Source: DASPJR01 sp035628505 (GTDB lineage: Bacteria > Planctomycetota > SZUA-567 > H5-PLA8). From it: 64,000 nucleotides of DNA. Shown piece after piece: positions 32,406 to 40,754 of the stretch (position 1 is the first letter of the stretch; each line of letters begins with the position of its first letter). Location of the stretch: contig DASPJR010000225.1 in assembly GCA_035628505.1 (NCBI GenBank), forward strand, positions 1 through 64,000, read 5' to 3'. The notes beneath the pieces were generated by a model that worked only from the letters and a program-made list of their open reading frames with translations, searched no databases and had not been told where the DNA came from. The position numbers and the translations under genes were made by a program.

Positions 32406-33491
32406 TTAGGACGCCGCCAACCGTTGCGCGGCAGCGTCCATGGCCTGTACGGATTCTTCAACCGACACATCAGCCAGGTAACGGAGCATCGTGTCTAACG
32501 ATTTCCATCCGCCCCATTGCCGGACTGTTTCTGTGTCCACGCCAGCGCGTAACATGCTCGTGGCAAAAAATCGCCTCAGGCCATGCAGATCACCTTCAGC
32601 CAGATCCAGCTTTCGCTGATCTTCCTTCAGGCACCGCAAGGCGAACGTTTCTTTTATCTGTCCGCCGTTTGGCCCTCTGAACACGTACTCGCCAACAGCT
32701 TGTTGCCGGATGGCCGCTTCCACCTTTGGATGCAGCGGGATCACGCGATCCCGGCGCCCCTTCGGCTTCCACTCCTCCTGGACGCGAACATGGAGGACAC
32801 GCTTGCACAGGTCGATATCAGCCCAGCGCAAGTGAATCAGCTCGTCTATTCGCATTCCTGACCAAGCCAGCGTGATCACAATCGGCCGCAGCCATTCACG
32901 CACGCCTACTTCGAGTTTGGCGACTTCCTCCGCGGTGTAACACCGCCGCTTTGGTTTCACCGGTTCTGGTGTTTCCCAATCCAGCGCGGGATTCACTGCG
33001 ACAATTCCCCGGCTGGTTTTGGAGCCCCACTTAAACAGGCCTTTGATCACCAATTCATCGTTGTAGGACGTCTTGACGTCGCACTTCTCTGTTTTGACGC
33101 GGTACGCCCTGTAGCCTTCCAGGATGCTTAACGTCACATCCCGGACGTACGCGATCTTTTTCGATTCCAGGTAGCGCCCGAACGCACTCAGCGACGACTT
33201 GTAGCGAGCGATCGTCGCCGGCGCCTTGTCCGATGAGGTCTTAAAGTCCAGGAAGAGCTTTTGAACTTCAGGCCACTTGTAGAGCACGGCAGCTTGAACC
33301 ACCGCCGAGCCCGCACCATCGAACTTTCGCACCGCGGCCTCAGCTTCCGGCCGTGTTCGCGCGCCCAGACTTTCACGCTGCCTGGAACGTCCATCGTGAT
33401 ACGCCATATACCATCCGTCACCCTGCGGGTTGAAGTAGACCCGGTAGCGGCGGGACAACACCATCACAAACGACTTCGGCAGTTGCGCCAT
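32406..33491 (-). CDS. Tyrosine recombinase / integrase of the proximal element
   Basis: A 361-residue phage-type integrase. The N-terminal core-binding region (TIARYKSSLSAFGRYLESKK) is followed by the catalytic domain with the first Arg in WSGMRIDELIHLRW, HGLRRFF (HxxR) and the Tyr in TMLRYLADV. It should catalyse integration and excision at the tRNA-Ser site. The start has AAGGAG 7 bases upstream. Its stop lies 95 bp from att copy 1 and points toward the tRNA. It overlaps the HTH gene upstream by 28 bp, suggesting co-expression of recombinase and directionality factor. Confidence 0.93.
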   Translation of the reverse strand: MAQLPKSFVMVLSRRYRVYFNPQGDGWYMAYHDGRSRQRESLGARTRPEAEAAVRKFDGAGSAVVQAAVLYKWPEVQKLFLDFKTSSDKAPATIARYKSSLSAFGRYLESKKIAYVRDVTLSILEGYRAYRVKTEKCDVKTSYNDELVIKGLFKWGSKTSRGIVAVNPALDWETPEPVKPKRRCYTAEEVAKLEVGVREWLRPIVITLAWSGMRIDELIHLRWADIDLCKRVLHVRVQEEWKPKGRRDRVIPLHPKVEAAIRQQAVGEYVFRGPNGGQIKETFALRCLKEDQRKLDLAEGDLHGLRRFFATSMLRAGVDTETVRQWGGWKSLDTMLRYLADVSVEESVQAMDAAAQRLAAS

Positions 33492-33877
33492 TTAAGCAAC
33501 TCCTTTCTGTGCTTCGATGCCTCCTTGCCCCATGGGCTTTGAGCCTGGCGAACTGTCCAACGACAACGCGGGATTGCATTCCCGTTGAGCAGCCGTTCAA
33601 TGACTTCCGTGTGGATGTATACACGCCGGCCTAAACGAGTGAAAGGAATCGTTCGATTATAGATCCAGCTTCGAATCGTTCGAACCTTCACAGACAGGCG
33701 TGCGGCGAGCTGCTGAATCGTCAGTAACTTGTCCAACGTATACTTCTCTACCTGCTGTTTCCTGCAACACCCCCGGTAACTGGAAGACACTTTTACGTTA
33801 GCAGGGGGGCTGTTAGTCGTTCGCCCCACGTTGCCTCCGGCGTCGACCAATAATGCATCACTCACAACACTCTTCAT
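33464..33877 (-). CDS. AlpA/excisionase-like helix-turn-helix protein
   Basis: A 137-residue protein with a winged helix-turn-helix of the excisionase type in its middle (about 51-98: LTIQQLAARLSVKVRTIRSW, then RRVYIHTEVIERLLNG). Such proteins bend att DNA for excision or activate the integrase gene. ATG 33877 has GAGGG 7 bases upstream. The 3' end overlaps the integrase start by 28 bp. The basic C-terminal tail encoded in the overlap (ASKHRKELLKW) may simply be tolerated sequence. Confidence 0.82.
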   Translation of the reverse strand: MKSVVSDALLVDAGGNVGRTTNSPPANVKVSSSYRGCCRKQQVEKYTLDKLLTIQQLAARLSVKVRTIRSWIYNRTIPFTRLGRRVYIHTEVIERLLNGNAIPRCRWTVRQAQSPWGKEASKHRKELLKWRNCRSRL

Positions 33878-34728
33878 CGTGATTCCCTCAGGGCATGATA
33901 GCCCTTCCGATCCAGGCGCTACTTGATGGCAGCACCAGGACGTGTGAAAGCACACCAGTTCCCCCAATGGTCGTGTGCAATTCAAGTTGTCGCGATATGA
34001 AGTGACGGATGCTCAGCTAGAGCGCAGATCCGTGTGAGCGCGAGAGCCAGAGATAGAGCGTGATGGCTTTGCGATCAGCAGACAGCATTGCGTTTACGCT
34101 CCTTTCCGGCGGTTTCTTATCATCGCGTAAAGAGCAGGTGTGCTCTTCACGCTGAGAGTCATTGTGCAAACAGCAGCGCGTCAAGGTCGTGCTCAGAAAT
34201 CTTCCTTTTTTTTGGCCTGTAGTGGACTCACGTTTCCAAGGCTCAGTGATCTTCATGCGGCACTGACGCCAGGACTGCTCAGCCAAAAAAAGAGTATTTC
34301 CTGCGCTCCACCTTGACTCGTTTGAGTGCACGCCAATGCACCAATCACAAGACGGTTCTAAGGCGCAACTGCTGTGCTCGCTTCAAGAATTATTTTGTCA
34401 CAACTAATGGGGTGTGACTCGCAAGTGTCACAACGGATATTCCTGACAGCATTCAATCATTCAACGCTGGTCAAACTGGACTGCCGACCGCATGTCACAT
34501 TGACTTTCAAACACGGCTGCGCGCGGGCGGAGCGAAAAATCGCGTGACCCCCGTGCGACGGGGACCCCAGCGCGAGTTTTTCGCTCCGTCCGTGCTCGCT
34601 TGGGCTTACGCCCGTTTCCGGTTAGCGGGGTGGTCGACATCAGTCTTTTCAATAGGGGCCATATCTTGCGAGACACTTCGAGCAAGACGCTATTACATAC
34701 TGGAGATGGTCACTCAGCCAGCCAACCA
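33878..34728. other. 850-bp region of the proximal element with no clear gene
   Basis: Only short open frames with no ribosome-binding site or family resemblance occur here. The notable content is the nested hairpin at 34529-34587, listed separately. The rest may contain regulatory DNA or decayed genes. Confidence 0.4.
34529..34587. repeat. Nested hairpin in the proximal element
   Basis: Outer arms ggagcgaaaaatcgcg and cgcgagtttttcgctcc pair over about 16 bp with a one-base bulge. Inside, ccccgt-gcg-acgggg forms a second perfect 6-bp stem with a 3-base loop. The structure is much stronger than a typical terminator and has no T-run after it. It could be an origin-like or transfer-related site, or a dispersed palindrome. 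Confidence 0.7.
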
Positions 34729-35214
34729 TCAAACGGCGCGATCAAACGTGCGCTTCAACACCAACGGTTCAGCCAGGAGCCAACACCTTTTCGAGGGATC
34801 AGAAGCAGCGTCCTTCTCTGTCATAACCACTTGATTCGCTCCGTACGGCCCCTCTACGACTTGAAAATTTAGCTGGACTACTTGAGGAGTTAGCGCGTCC
34901 TCAGTAATGATTTCAACCTTCATTGGCTCGACTGAACGCCATTTAAAACTCAACTTTGATTCTTCTCCCAGATCCCACCGTTCGAGTTCGCCAACTCCGT
35001 CCGGCCTAAACTCAACGCATACTCCGTGTGCCATGTCTTCACCGCCGCCGTACTCCGTGCACCATTGTCCGATGGGTCCGTCACGAAATTGTTTCTGATT
35101 GTGCCAGATGGTAACTAGATTTGATGCTTTTCGAGCGCCATATAGCACCGCAAAAACAACTACAGCCATAGCTACAGGAATCATCAATAAAATGATGATG
35201 GCGATCACGTCCAC
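34729..35214 (-). CDS. Hypothetical protein with N-terminal membrane anchor (island cargo)
   Basis: Function not recognised. The 161-residue product begins with a strong membrane segment (VIAIIILLMIPVAMAVVVFAVLY) and continues with a soluble domain rich in beta strands (GVCVEFRPDGVGELERWDLG, LSFKWRSVEPMKVEI). The GTG start at 35214 has GGAG about 10 bases upstream. The composition (lower GC than the chromosomal flanks) fits acquired DNA. Confidence 0.6.
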   Translation of the reverse strand: MDVIAIIILLMIPVAMAVVVFAVLYGARKASNLVTIWHNQKQFRDGPIGQWCTEYGGGEDMAHGVCVEFRPDGVGELERWDLGEESKLSFKWRSVEPMKVEIITEDALTPQVVQLNFQVVEGPYGANQVVMTEKDAASDPSKRCWLLAEPLVLKRTFDRAV

Positions 35215-35461
35215 GAAAAGTCATCTCCGAGCTTGTTTTACCAGTTGTTCTGAAAAGCAATGACCCGCATAGTGGCTTATATCGTACCACATATGACTGC
35301 GAAGCTACTGGGCTTAAAAGCGGACTGGACACTACCTCGCCTTTGGCATGGCGTATTTCTCTACCTGCGTTGAAATGCTTCGCCGCCTCCCTTAATTGAT
35401 CATGGAAACCCTTTGCTGCTTCGGTCTTAGGCCACTTTAACCAGTCTACACCAGTCGACAT
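35081..35461 (-). CDS. Possible small hypothetical gene
   Basis: The open frame from ATG 35461 (MSTGVDWLKWPKTEAAKGFH) is preceded by a G-rich AGGGGGGTG stretch that could serve as a ribosome-binding site. The first 60 residues look protein-like. The last third overlaps 34729-35214 in another frame and is low-complexity (Cys/Ser-rich), suggesting either a frameshifted end or a chance extension. Confidence 0.3.
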   Translation of the reverse strand: MSTGVDWLKWPKTEAAKGFHDQLREAAKHFNAGREIRHAKGEVVSSPLLSPVASQSYVVRYKPLCGSLLFRTTGKTSSEMTFRGRDRHHHFIDDSCSYGCSCFCGAIWRSKSIKSSYHLAQSETIS

Positions 35462-35563
35462 AAACACCCCCCTGTTAGTATGTGTGGGGGTGTCGAATTT
35501 AACCAAACTATGGTATCTTCATCTAGAGACCCCAAAGAACCTCTCATTAAGAGGCACAGAAAG

Positions 35564-35815
35564 ATGCAGCCCGACGAAGCCAAACTTGTACGCATTGGAA
35601 TTTACCTTTTCGGCGTCACTATTTTCTGCATCGTTGCGGGATTTCAGTATTCCACTCGAAGCTCAAATCCTCTCGAAATTTGGGAAGTACTCGCGGTTGG
35701 ATTCTGCATGTTAGTAGGCAGCGTTGTATGGTTGCGAAGAGCGTATAGAAAAATGAACGAAGCACGGAACAAGCGGGTGGACGAACTCCTTAAGCGAAAA
35801 GGGGCAGAAATTTAA
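35564..35815 (+). CDS. Small hypothetical membrane protein (island cargo)
   Basis: An 83-residue product with two membrane segments (VRIGIYLFGVTIFCIVAGF and WEVLAVGFCMLVGSVVWL) and a basic C-terminal tail (RRAYRKMNEARNKRVDELLK). ATG 35564 has AGAAAG upstream; an ATG at 35510 would add 18 residues. No family was recognised. Confidence 0.5.
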   Translation: MQPDEAKLVRIGIYLFGVTIFCIVAGFQYSTRSSNPLEIWEVLAVGFCMLVGSVVWLRRAYRKMNEARNKRVDELLKRKGAEI

Positions 35816-35904
35816 CCGAGTACATCAGTCGCTTCGCTTCATAGGAATCTTACTAGATGAGGGGGGTATGTTATCAAAAGAAACCCCCTTGGCACGAGGC
35901 ACCT

Positions 35905-36324
35905 ATGTTTGGTGAAGCGAAGTTTGTTAAGTTTAGCGGCGGCCTGATGCATTTTGCGGAAGTAGCTGTCTGCATCGAGAAATCCGACACAAGTTCAATC
36001 ATTAAATTTGATTGTTCAGGAAAAGGATTCTACAGCCAAGGCCACGTTGAGGACGCAACTGCAGAGGGTTACGATGATTGGAAAGCAGGTGGAAAGGCAG
36101 GTGCGTTGTTCGCGTTAAGTTTTTTACCTGCATCTCACCTTCGAGTTGTAGTAACGAGGATTTCAGGATTGACGTCCGACACGACTCCTGCAGCTGTTGG
36201 CGCCGCTACAGCCCTTGCCATATGGAATGCACTGAAGTTTGTTCCTACGACCGAGGCAGTTTCAAGATTAGAAACCGTTGTCCTTCAGAGCTCCATCGAT
36301 GATGTTCCAAACTTTTCTGCCTAA
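35905..36324 (+). CDS. Hypothetical protein (island cargo)
   Basis: A 139-residue protein, MFGEAKFVKFSGGLMHFAEV..., with alternating beta strands and a Gly/Ala-rich stretch (AGGKAGALFALSFLPASHLR, AAVGAATALAIWNALKF) that could form an amphipathic or membrane-associated region. ATG 35905 has ACGAGG 5 bases upstream; the frame also opens at 35857. It is the last gene before att copy 2. No family was recognised. Confidence 0.5.
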   Translation: MFGEAKFVKFSGGLMHFAEVAVCIEKSDTSSIIKFDCSGKGFYSQGHVEDATAEGYDDWKAGGKAGALFALSFLPASHLRVVVTRISGLTSDTTPAAVGAATALAIWNALKFVPTTEAVSRLETVVLQSSIDDVPNFSA

Positions 36325-36338
36325 TGGGCTTCGTTTTC

Positions 36339-36355
36339 TTTGTCAGATTTTGTCA
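36339..36355 (+). promoter_or_regulatory. Conserved right-end motif of the proximal element
   Basis: The bases ttgtcagattttgtca (from 36340) match tcgtcagatcttgtca at 50542 in 14 of 16 positions. The distances to the following att copy are 148 and 150 bp. A second shared block, gtcRttRccaga, lies 89 and 91 bp before the att copies (36399 and 50601). These are candidate recombinase or excisionase arm sites. Confidence 0.55.
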
Positions 36356-36487
36356 TCCGTCCTTGGCATTCGATGAAACTCCCTGTCATCGAATGGAAGT
36401 CATTACCAGACTCAAAACCCATCAGGACAAGGGCTTACAATTTTAAGTCCCGTCTCTGCAATCCGTTGCAAAAACGCAAAATTATCA

Positions 36488-36502
36488 TCCCTCCCTCTCC
36501 GC
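36488..36502 (+). repeat. att core copy 2 (junction of the two elements)
   Basis: Exact copy of the 15-base tRNA-Ser end. The next bases, cagttttcgt, match those after copy 3 (cagtttttgt) in 9 of 10 positions, so copies 2 and 3 share about 25 bp. Confidence 0.88.
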
Positions 36503-36597
36503 CAGTTTTCGTACTACATGTTCTGATTCGTTAACTTCCACGAACCGGTGAGCTCTGCAAGAAGCTCATGGGGACAAAATTGGGACGCTTTTGTTCG

Positions 36598-36858
36598 TTA
36601 TCCTGCGGCGAGCTTCTTCGCCGCCTGATCCATCGCGCTCACCGAGTCCTTCACATCCACGTCCGCCAGGTAACGCAGCATCGTTTCCAGTGATTTCCAG
36701 CCGCCCCACTGGCGCACAGTTTCTGCACTCACACCGGCCTGCATCATGGTCGTCGCAAAAAATCTGCGAAAGCCATGTAGAGCCACCTTGCATCGCGTGG
36801 CAGTGTGATTTTGTCGAAAGCGAAGAGCCGTCTCGGTCGGACGCTCGAACTTCTCCAG
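36598..36858 (-). pseudogene. Integrase remnant of the distal element
   Basis: The last 86 codons of a tyrosine recombinase remain in frame. HGFRRFFATTMMQAGVSAET and the WGGWKSLETMLRYLADV block are close matches to the C-terminus of the intact integrase at 32406 (HGLRRFF..., WGGWKSLDTMLRYLADV). Upstream residues ETALRF also match its ETFALR. The frame is closed by a stop at 36859-36861 and the N-terminal three quarters are missing. Its stop codon is 95 bp from att copy 2, the same distance as in the proximal element. Confidence 0.85.
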
Positions 36859-37058
36859 TCAGCAGCCGACGTGGATCAACTGAGGCTGGAGTTGAAGAAA
36901 TGGATCGAGGCAATTCGGCTGGATGCCGGCGGGAGCCTCTGGATCAAGTGGCGCACCCACTTGACTCCTTCGAGGATAGGCAACGGGATCGTCGCACAAG
37001 CATGACGCAATCGAACCATTCCATAGCTCCCGTCTTCAAGAACGATCCGAGCGCAGCA

Positions 37059-40000
37059 TTACCCCTCCTGAACCGCAGTCGTTGCCTTTCGTTGTGCTCG
37101 TTTGAATTTCCATTCTTCAACCGCGCAGAAGAGGCATGGCACGATGAAAAGTGTGATCAGTTGAACTGCCATCCCGCCGACCACTGGGATTGCCATGGGC
37201 TGCATGACGTCGGAACCGCGTCCTTGCGTCCAGAACACTGGCATCAGCCCGATCACTGTGGTTGCGGTCGTCATTAAGCATGGCCGAATTCGCTTCAGAC
37301 CTGCTTGCAACACCGCCGCCCTGATGTCGGCAGCGGAGTTGAACTTTGACTGATCAAAAATGTCTTCCAGATACGTGGACATAACGACGCCGTCGTCATC
37401 GACAATTCCGAAGAGCACAAGGAAACCAACCCATACTGCAATCGAGAGATTGGAGCCCCAGAGCGCCAGCATGATGAAACCGCCAGACGCGGACACCAGC
37501 ACACCGAAGTAAATGATGGGCGCAATCCACTTGCGGCGGAAGCCCATGTAAAGCATCACGAACATGATGAAGAGGCAGACGGGGACGAGGATCTGCATGC
37601 GCTTGGTGGCGCGCTGCTGATTTTCAAACTGTCCGGACCATTCCCAATAATAACCTGCCGGCAGTTTCAGGCGGCCATCGCGTACAGCGCCCTGAAGTTC
37701 AGCTTCCGCATCTTCGACCACCGACACTTCGTCGCGATCGCGCGTGTTCATCGTTACGTAGCCGACCAGCAGGCCCTTCTCGCCTTTGATTTCCTGCGGC
37801 CCGGTAATGCTCTTGATGCTCGCAAGCTGAATGAGTGGCACTTGCGCGCCGCTCGCAGTCGGAACAAGGATCTTTTCGAGGTCAGCGATATCAGCGCGCA
37901 GATCTCGCGGGTAACGCACTCGAATGGGATAGCGTTCACGGCCCTCGACCGTCTGCGTCAGGTTCTCGCCGCCAATTCCAATCTCTATGATGTCCTGAAC
38001 GTCACGAATGTTTACGCCGTATCGTGCGATACGTTCGCGGTCTATCTCGATCTCGATGTACGGCTTGCCGACAATGCGATCTGCAACCACGTCCGTTGCT
38101 CCGGGAACTTGCCGCAGGATTCCTTCCATTTGGAGACCGATCTTCTCGATTTCACGCAGATCAGAACCATAGATTTTGACGCCCATCATCGCGCGAAATC
38201 CTGTCTGCAACATGACAAGGCGTGTTTGAATGGGCTGTAACCATGTCGGCAGTACGCCAGGAATAGCCGTTTTCTCTTGAAGTTCGGTGAGAATCTCGCT
38301 CTTTGTGATGGTCCGTTCTTCAGGCCACATCCACGCGAGCGGCGCTTTGATCCATCCGGGCCAATCAGAGAAAACACGCTTCACCGGAAGACGGCGCCAT
38401 TCTTCTGTTGGCTTCAGAATAACGATGCTTTCCATCATGGAAATCGGCGCGGGATCGAGTGCCGACTCCGCTCGCCCCAGTTTTCCGACGACTGACTCGA
38501 CCTCCGGGACGCTGGCAATGGCCATGTCCTGTTTACTGTTAATCTCGACCGCCTGCGAGAGGCCCGCTTGAGGCAGCAGCGAAGGCATGTACAGAAGCGA
38601 GCCTTCATCCAGCGGCGGCATGAACTCACGGCCAATTCCTGGGAAAATCTGCTTTTCGCTGAGCACTTGAATGCCTGATGCCAGTTCACTCTCGCGTTCC
38701 TTCGGGTCCTGACGACGCCAGAGAATGCGTGAAGATGAAGTGCCGTCAGATTTCTTGATACGCTGCCATTTTACGAATGAGAACTCGACCAATGGCCGCT
38801 TAATAATCTGGTCTGTTTTCTGGTACTGCGCCCGCTTCTGCTCAATGGACATCTCTTCAGTTGCGAAGCGGTTAACTGCCCACTCAACTGGATACAGAGT
38901 GCGGCCGATGCCGAGCCAGATCGACAGCCCGACAAACAGAATCGCTAACGGGATTAACATGAATGTTTTTTTGTGATCGAGCACCCAATGCAACGTTGGC
39001 GCGTATACGGCTGCGATTCCGCGGGAGACCACATTCTGTTCAAGCGGCAGCAATTTTTCGGTCGCCATACGGATGACTGCCAGGGCGATGATCACGCCCA
39101 CCGCGATCGCCATCGGCCAGCCGGAATAGTGCGTGCCGACGTAAGCCCAGCGGAAAATTTCATGCGCTGCAAGCGTTGAGATGAGTCCGAGTATGCCGGC
39201 AAAGGTGTACGTCGCGCGACGCGACCATTTCACGGGATGGAAGAGCAGGTAGCACATCATCGGAACCACGGTTATCGCCAGAATGACGGAAGCTCCGATC
39301 GCGAACGTTTTTGTGAATGCGAGCGGCTGGAAGAGCTTGCCTTCCTGGCCTTCCAGAAAGAAGACCGGGAGGAATGAGATGATGGTGTTTGAGACTGCCG
39401 TTATGATCGCGCCGCCCACTTCTGTTGCGCCGTCATATACTTTCTGAAAGTGCGACTTGCCTGGCGTGTTCATGGCAACGTGACGGTAGATATTCTCCGT
39501 CATGATGATTCCCATATCGCCGACGTCACCGATGGCGATAGCAAGGCCAGCCAGCGACATGATGTTGGAGTCAACACGGAACACGTACATGAGGATAAAC
39601 GAGAAAGCGACGGCGAGCGGCAGGGTAATCAATGTCGCAAATGTGCTACGCAGATGCAGGAGGAACACGAGAATCACGAGCGCACCGACAATCGCTTCTT
39701 CAGTCAGGGCCTCTTTCAACGTATCAATCGTTTCGATGACGATGTCTGTACGATCGTAGAAGGGGACGATTTTTACCTTGCTGACGCGACCGTCCGCCAG
39801 AGTCTTCTGCGGCAAACCTGTTTCGAGCTGAGCGATCTTCTCCTTCACCCGCTCCATGACGTTCAACGGATTCTCGCCAAAGCGCATGACGACTACGCCG
39901 CCCACTGCCTCGACTCCGCCCTTGTCGAGGGCACCGCGCCGGAAGTCCGGGCCGAGAGTGACATTGGCGACGTTGCGAACGTAAATGGGCGTGCCTTGAG

Positions 40001-40745
40001 TTTCTTTCACCACGATGTTCTGGAGGTCTTCAACTTTTTTCACGAAGCCGACGCCGCGGATAAAGAACTCCACTCCGTTCTTCTCAAGCACTTTCGCGCC
40101 AACATCGATGTTGGACTTGCGTACAGCTTCGTAGACCTCGGGTAGGGTGACGCCGTGCGCGCGCAAGCGGTCGGGATCTACGTCGATTTGATACTGTTTT
40201 ACGTATCCACCGACGCTCGCGACCTCAGATACGCCTTCCACTGCGTTGAGTTGATAACGGATGTACCAATCTTGAATCGAGCGCAGTTCGGCCAGATCGA
40301 AACCTTCGCCCTCGACCGTGTACCAGTAAATCTGCCCTAAAGCCGTTGCGTCCGGCCCAAGAATTGGCGTTACACCTTCAGGCAGCCGGTCCTGCGCCAC
40401 GTTCATGCGTTCCATCACGCGCGAGCGAGCCCAGTAATAATCCACATTGTCTTTGAAGATGACGAACACCATGGAGAAGCCGAAGCCGGACATCGACCTG
40501 ATCGATTTCACTCCGGGAGTGCCGGTCAGGCTCGTGGTCAGGGGATAAGAGACCTGATCGTCCACGTCTTGCGGTGAGCGGCCAGGCCAGTCGGCGTAAA
40601 CGATGACTTGCTTTTCGCCGATGTCGGGAATTGCATCGACCGGCGTATTAGTGACCGCGTAGTAGCCACCCGCGATCAGACCGATAACAAACAGGCTCGC
40701 CAGGAATGTGTTGCTCAGGAACCAGCGAATGATGGCGTTAACCAT
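37059..40745 (-). CDS. cusA: Heavy-metal RND efflux permease, CusA-type
   Basis: Inner-membrane proton-driven pump of the HME-RND family, probably for Cu(I)/Ag(I). Key blocks: N-terminal membrane segment then NTPVDAIPDIGEKQVIVYAD, TGTPGVKSIRSMSGFGFSMV, the TM4 motif IAIGDVGDMGIIMTENIYRH (about residue 405) with its charged residues, GKLGRAESALDPAPISMMES, and a TM10 region typical of the family. At 1228 residues it exceeds the usual ~1050: extra membrane segments plus a hydrophilic stretch (about 625-695) are inserted before the second periplasmic loop. AAGGAG precedes the ATG. It is 9 bp downstream of the adaptor gene. Confidence 0.92.
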   Translation of the reverse strand: MVNAIIRWFLSNTFLASLFVIGLIAGGYYAVTNTPVDAIPDIGEKQVIVYADWPGRSPQDVDDQVSYPLTTSLTGTPGVKSIRSMSGFGFSMVFVIFKDNVDYYWARSRVMERMNVAQDRLPEGVTPILGPDATALGQIYWYTVEGEGFDLAELRSIQDWYIRYQLNAVEGVSEVASVGGYVKQYQIDVDPDRLRAHGVTLPEVYEAVRKSNIDVGAKVLEKNGVEFFIRGVGFVKKVEDLQNIVVKETQGTPIYVRNVANVTLGPDFRRGALDKGGVEAVGGVVVMRFGENPLNVMERVKEKIAQLETGLPQKTLADGRVSKVKIVPFYDRTDIVIETIDTLKEALTEEAIVGALVILVFLLHLRSTFATLITLPLAVAFSFILMYVFRVDSNIMSLAGLAIAIGDVGDMGIIMTENIYRHVAMNTPGKSHFQKVYDGATEVGGAIITAVSNTIISFLPVFFLEGQEGKLFQPLAFTKTFAIGASVILAITVVPMMCYLLFHPVKWSRRATYTFAGILGLISTLAAHEIFRWAYVGTHYSGWPMAIAVGVIIALAVIRMATEKLLPLEQNVVSRGIAAVYAPTLHWVLDHKKTFMLIPLAILFVGLSIWLGIGRTLYPVEWAVNRFATEEMSIEQKRAQYQKTDQIIKRPLVEFSFVKWQRIKKSDGTSSSRILWRRQDPKERESELASGIQVLSEKQIFPGIGREFMPPLDEGSLLYMPSLLPQAGLSQAVEINSKQDMAIASVPEVESVVGKLGRAESALDPAPISMMESIVILKPTEEWRRLPVKRVFSDWPGWIKAPLAWMWPEERTITKSEILTELQEKTAIPGVLPTWLQPIQTRLVMLQTGFRAMMGVKIYGSDLREIEKIGLQMEGILRQVPGATDVVADRIVGKPYIEIEIDRERIARYGVNIRDVQDIIEIGIGGENLTQTVEGRERYPIRVRYPRDLRADIADLEKILVPTASGAQVPLIQLASIKSITGPQEIKGEKGLLVGYVTMNTRDRDEVSVVEDAEAELQGAVRDGRLKLPAGYYWEWSGQFENQQRATKRMQILVPVCLFIMFVMLYMGFRRKWIAPIIYFGVLVSASGGFIMLALWGSNLSIAVWVGFLVLFGIVDDDGVVMSTYLEDIFDQSKFNSAADIRAAVLQAGLKRIRPCLMTTATTVIGLMPVFWTQGRGSDVMQPMAIPVVGGMAVQLITLFIVPCLFCAVEEWKFKRAQRKATTAVQEG

Positions 40746-40754
40746 GGCGGCTCC

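Noticed and set aside
34017..34685. Two short minus-strand frames (104 and 74 codons) in the proximal element
   Set aside because: No ribosome-binding site, no resemblance to proteins, and one overlaps the nested hairpin.
36591..37277. 228-codon plus-strand frame between att copy 2 and the CusA-type gene
   Set aside because: It is antisense to the integrase remnant and to the 3' end of the permease; the translation has no domain and composition typical of a shadow frame.
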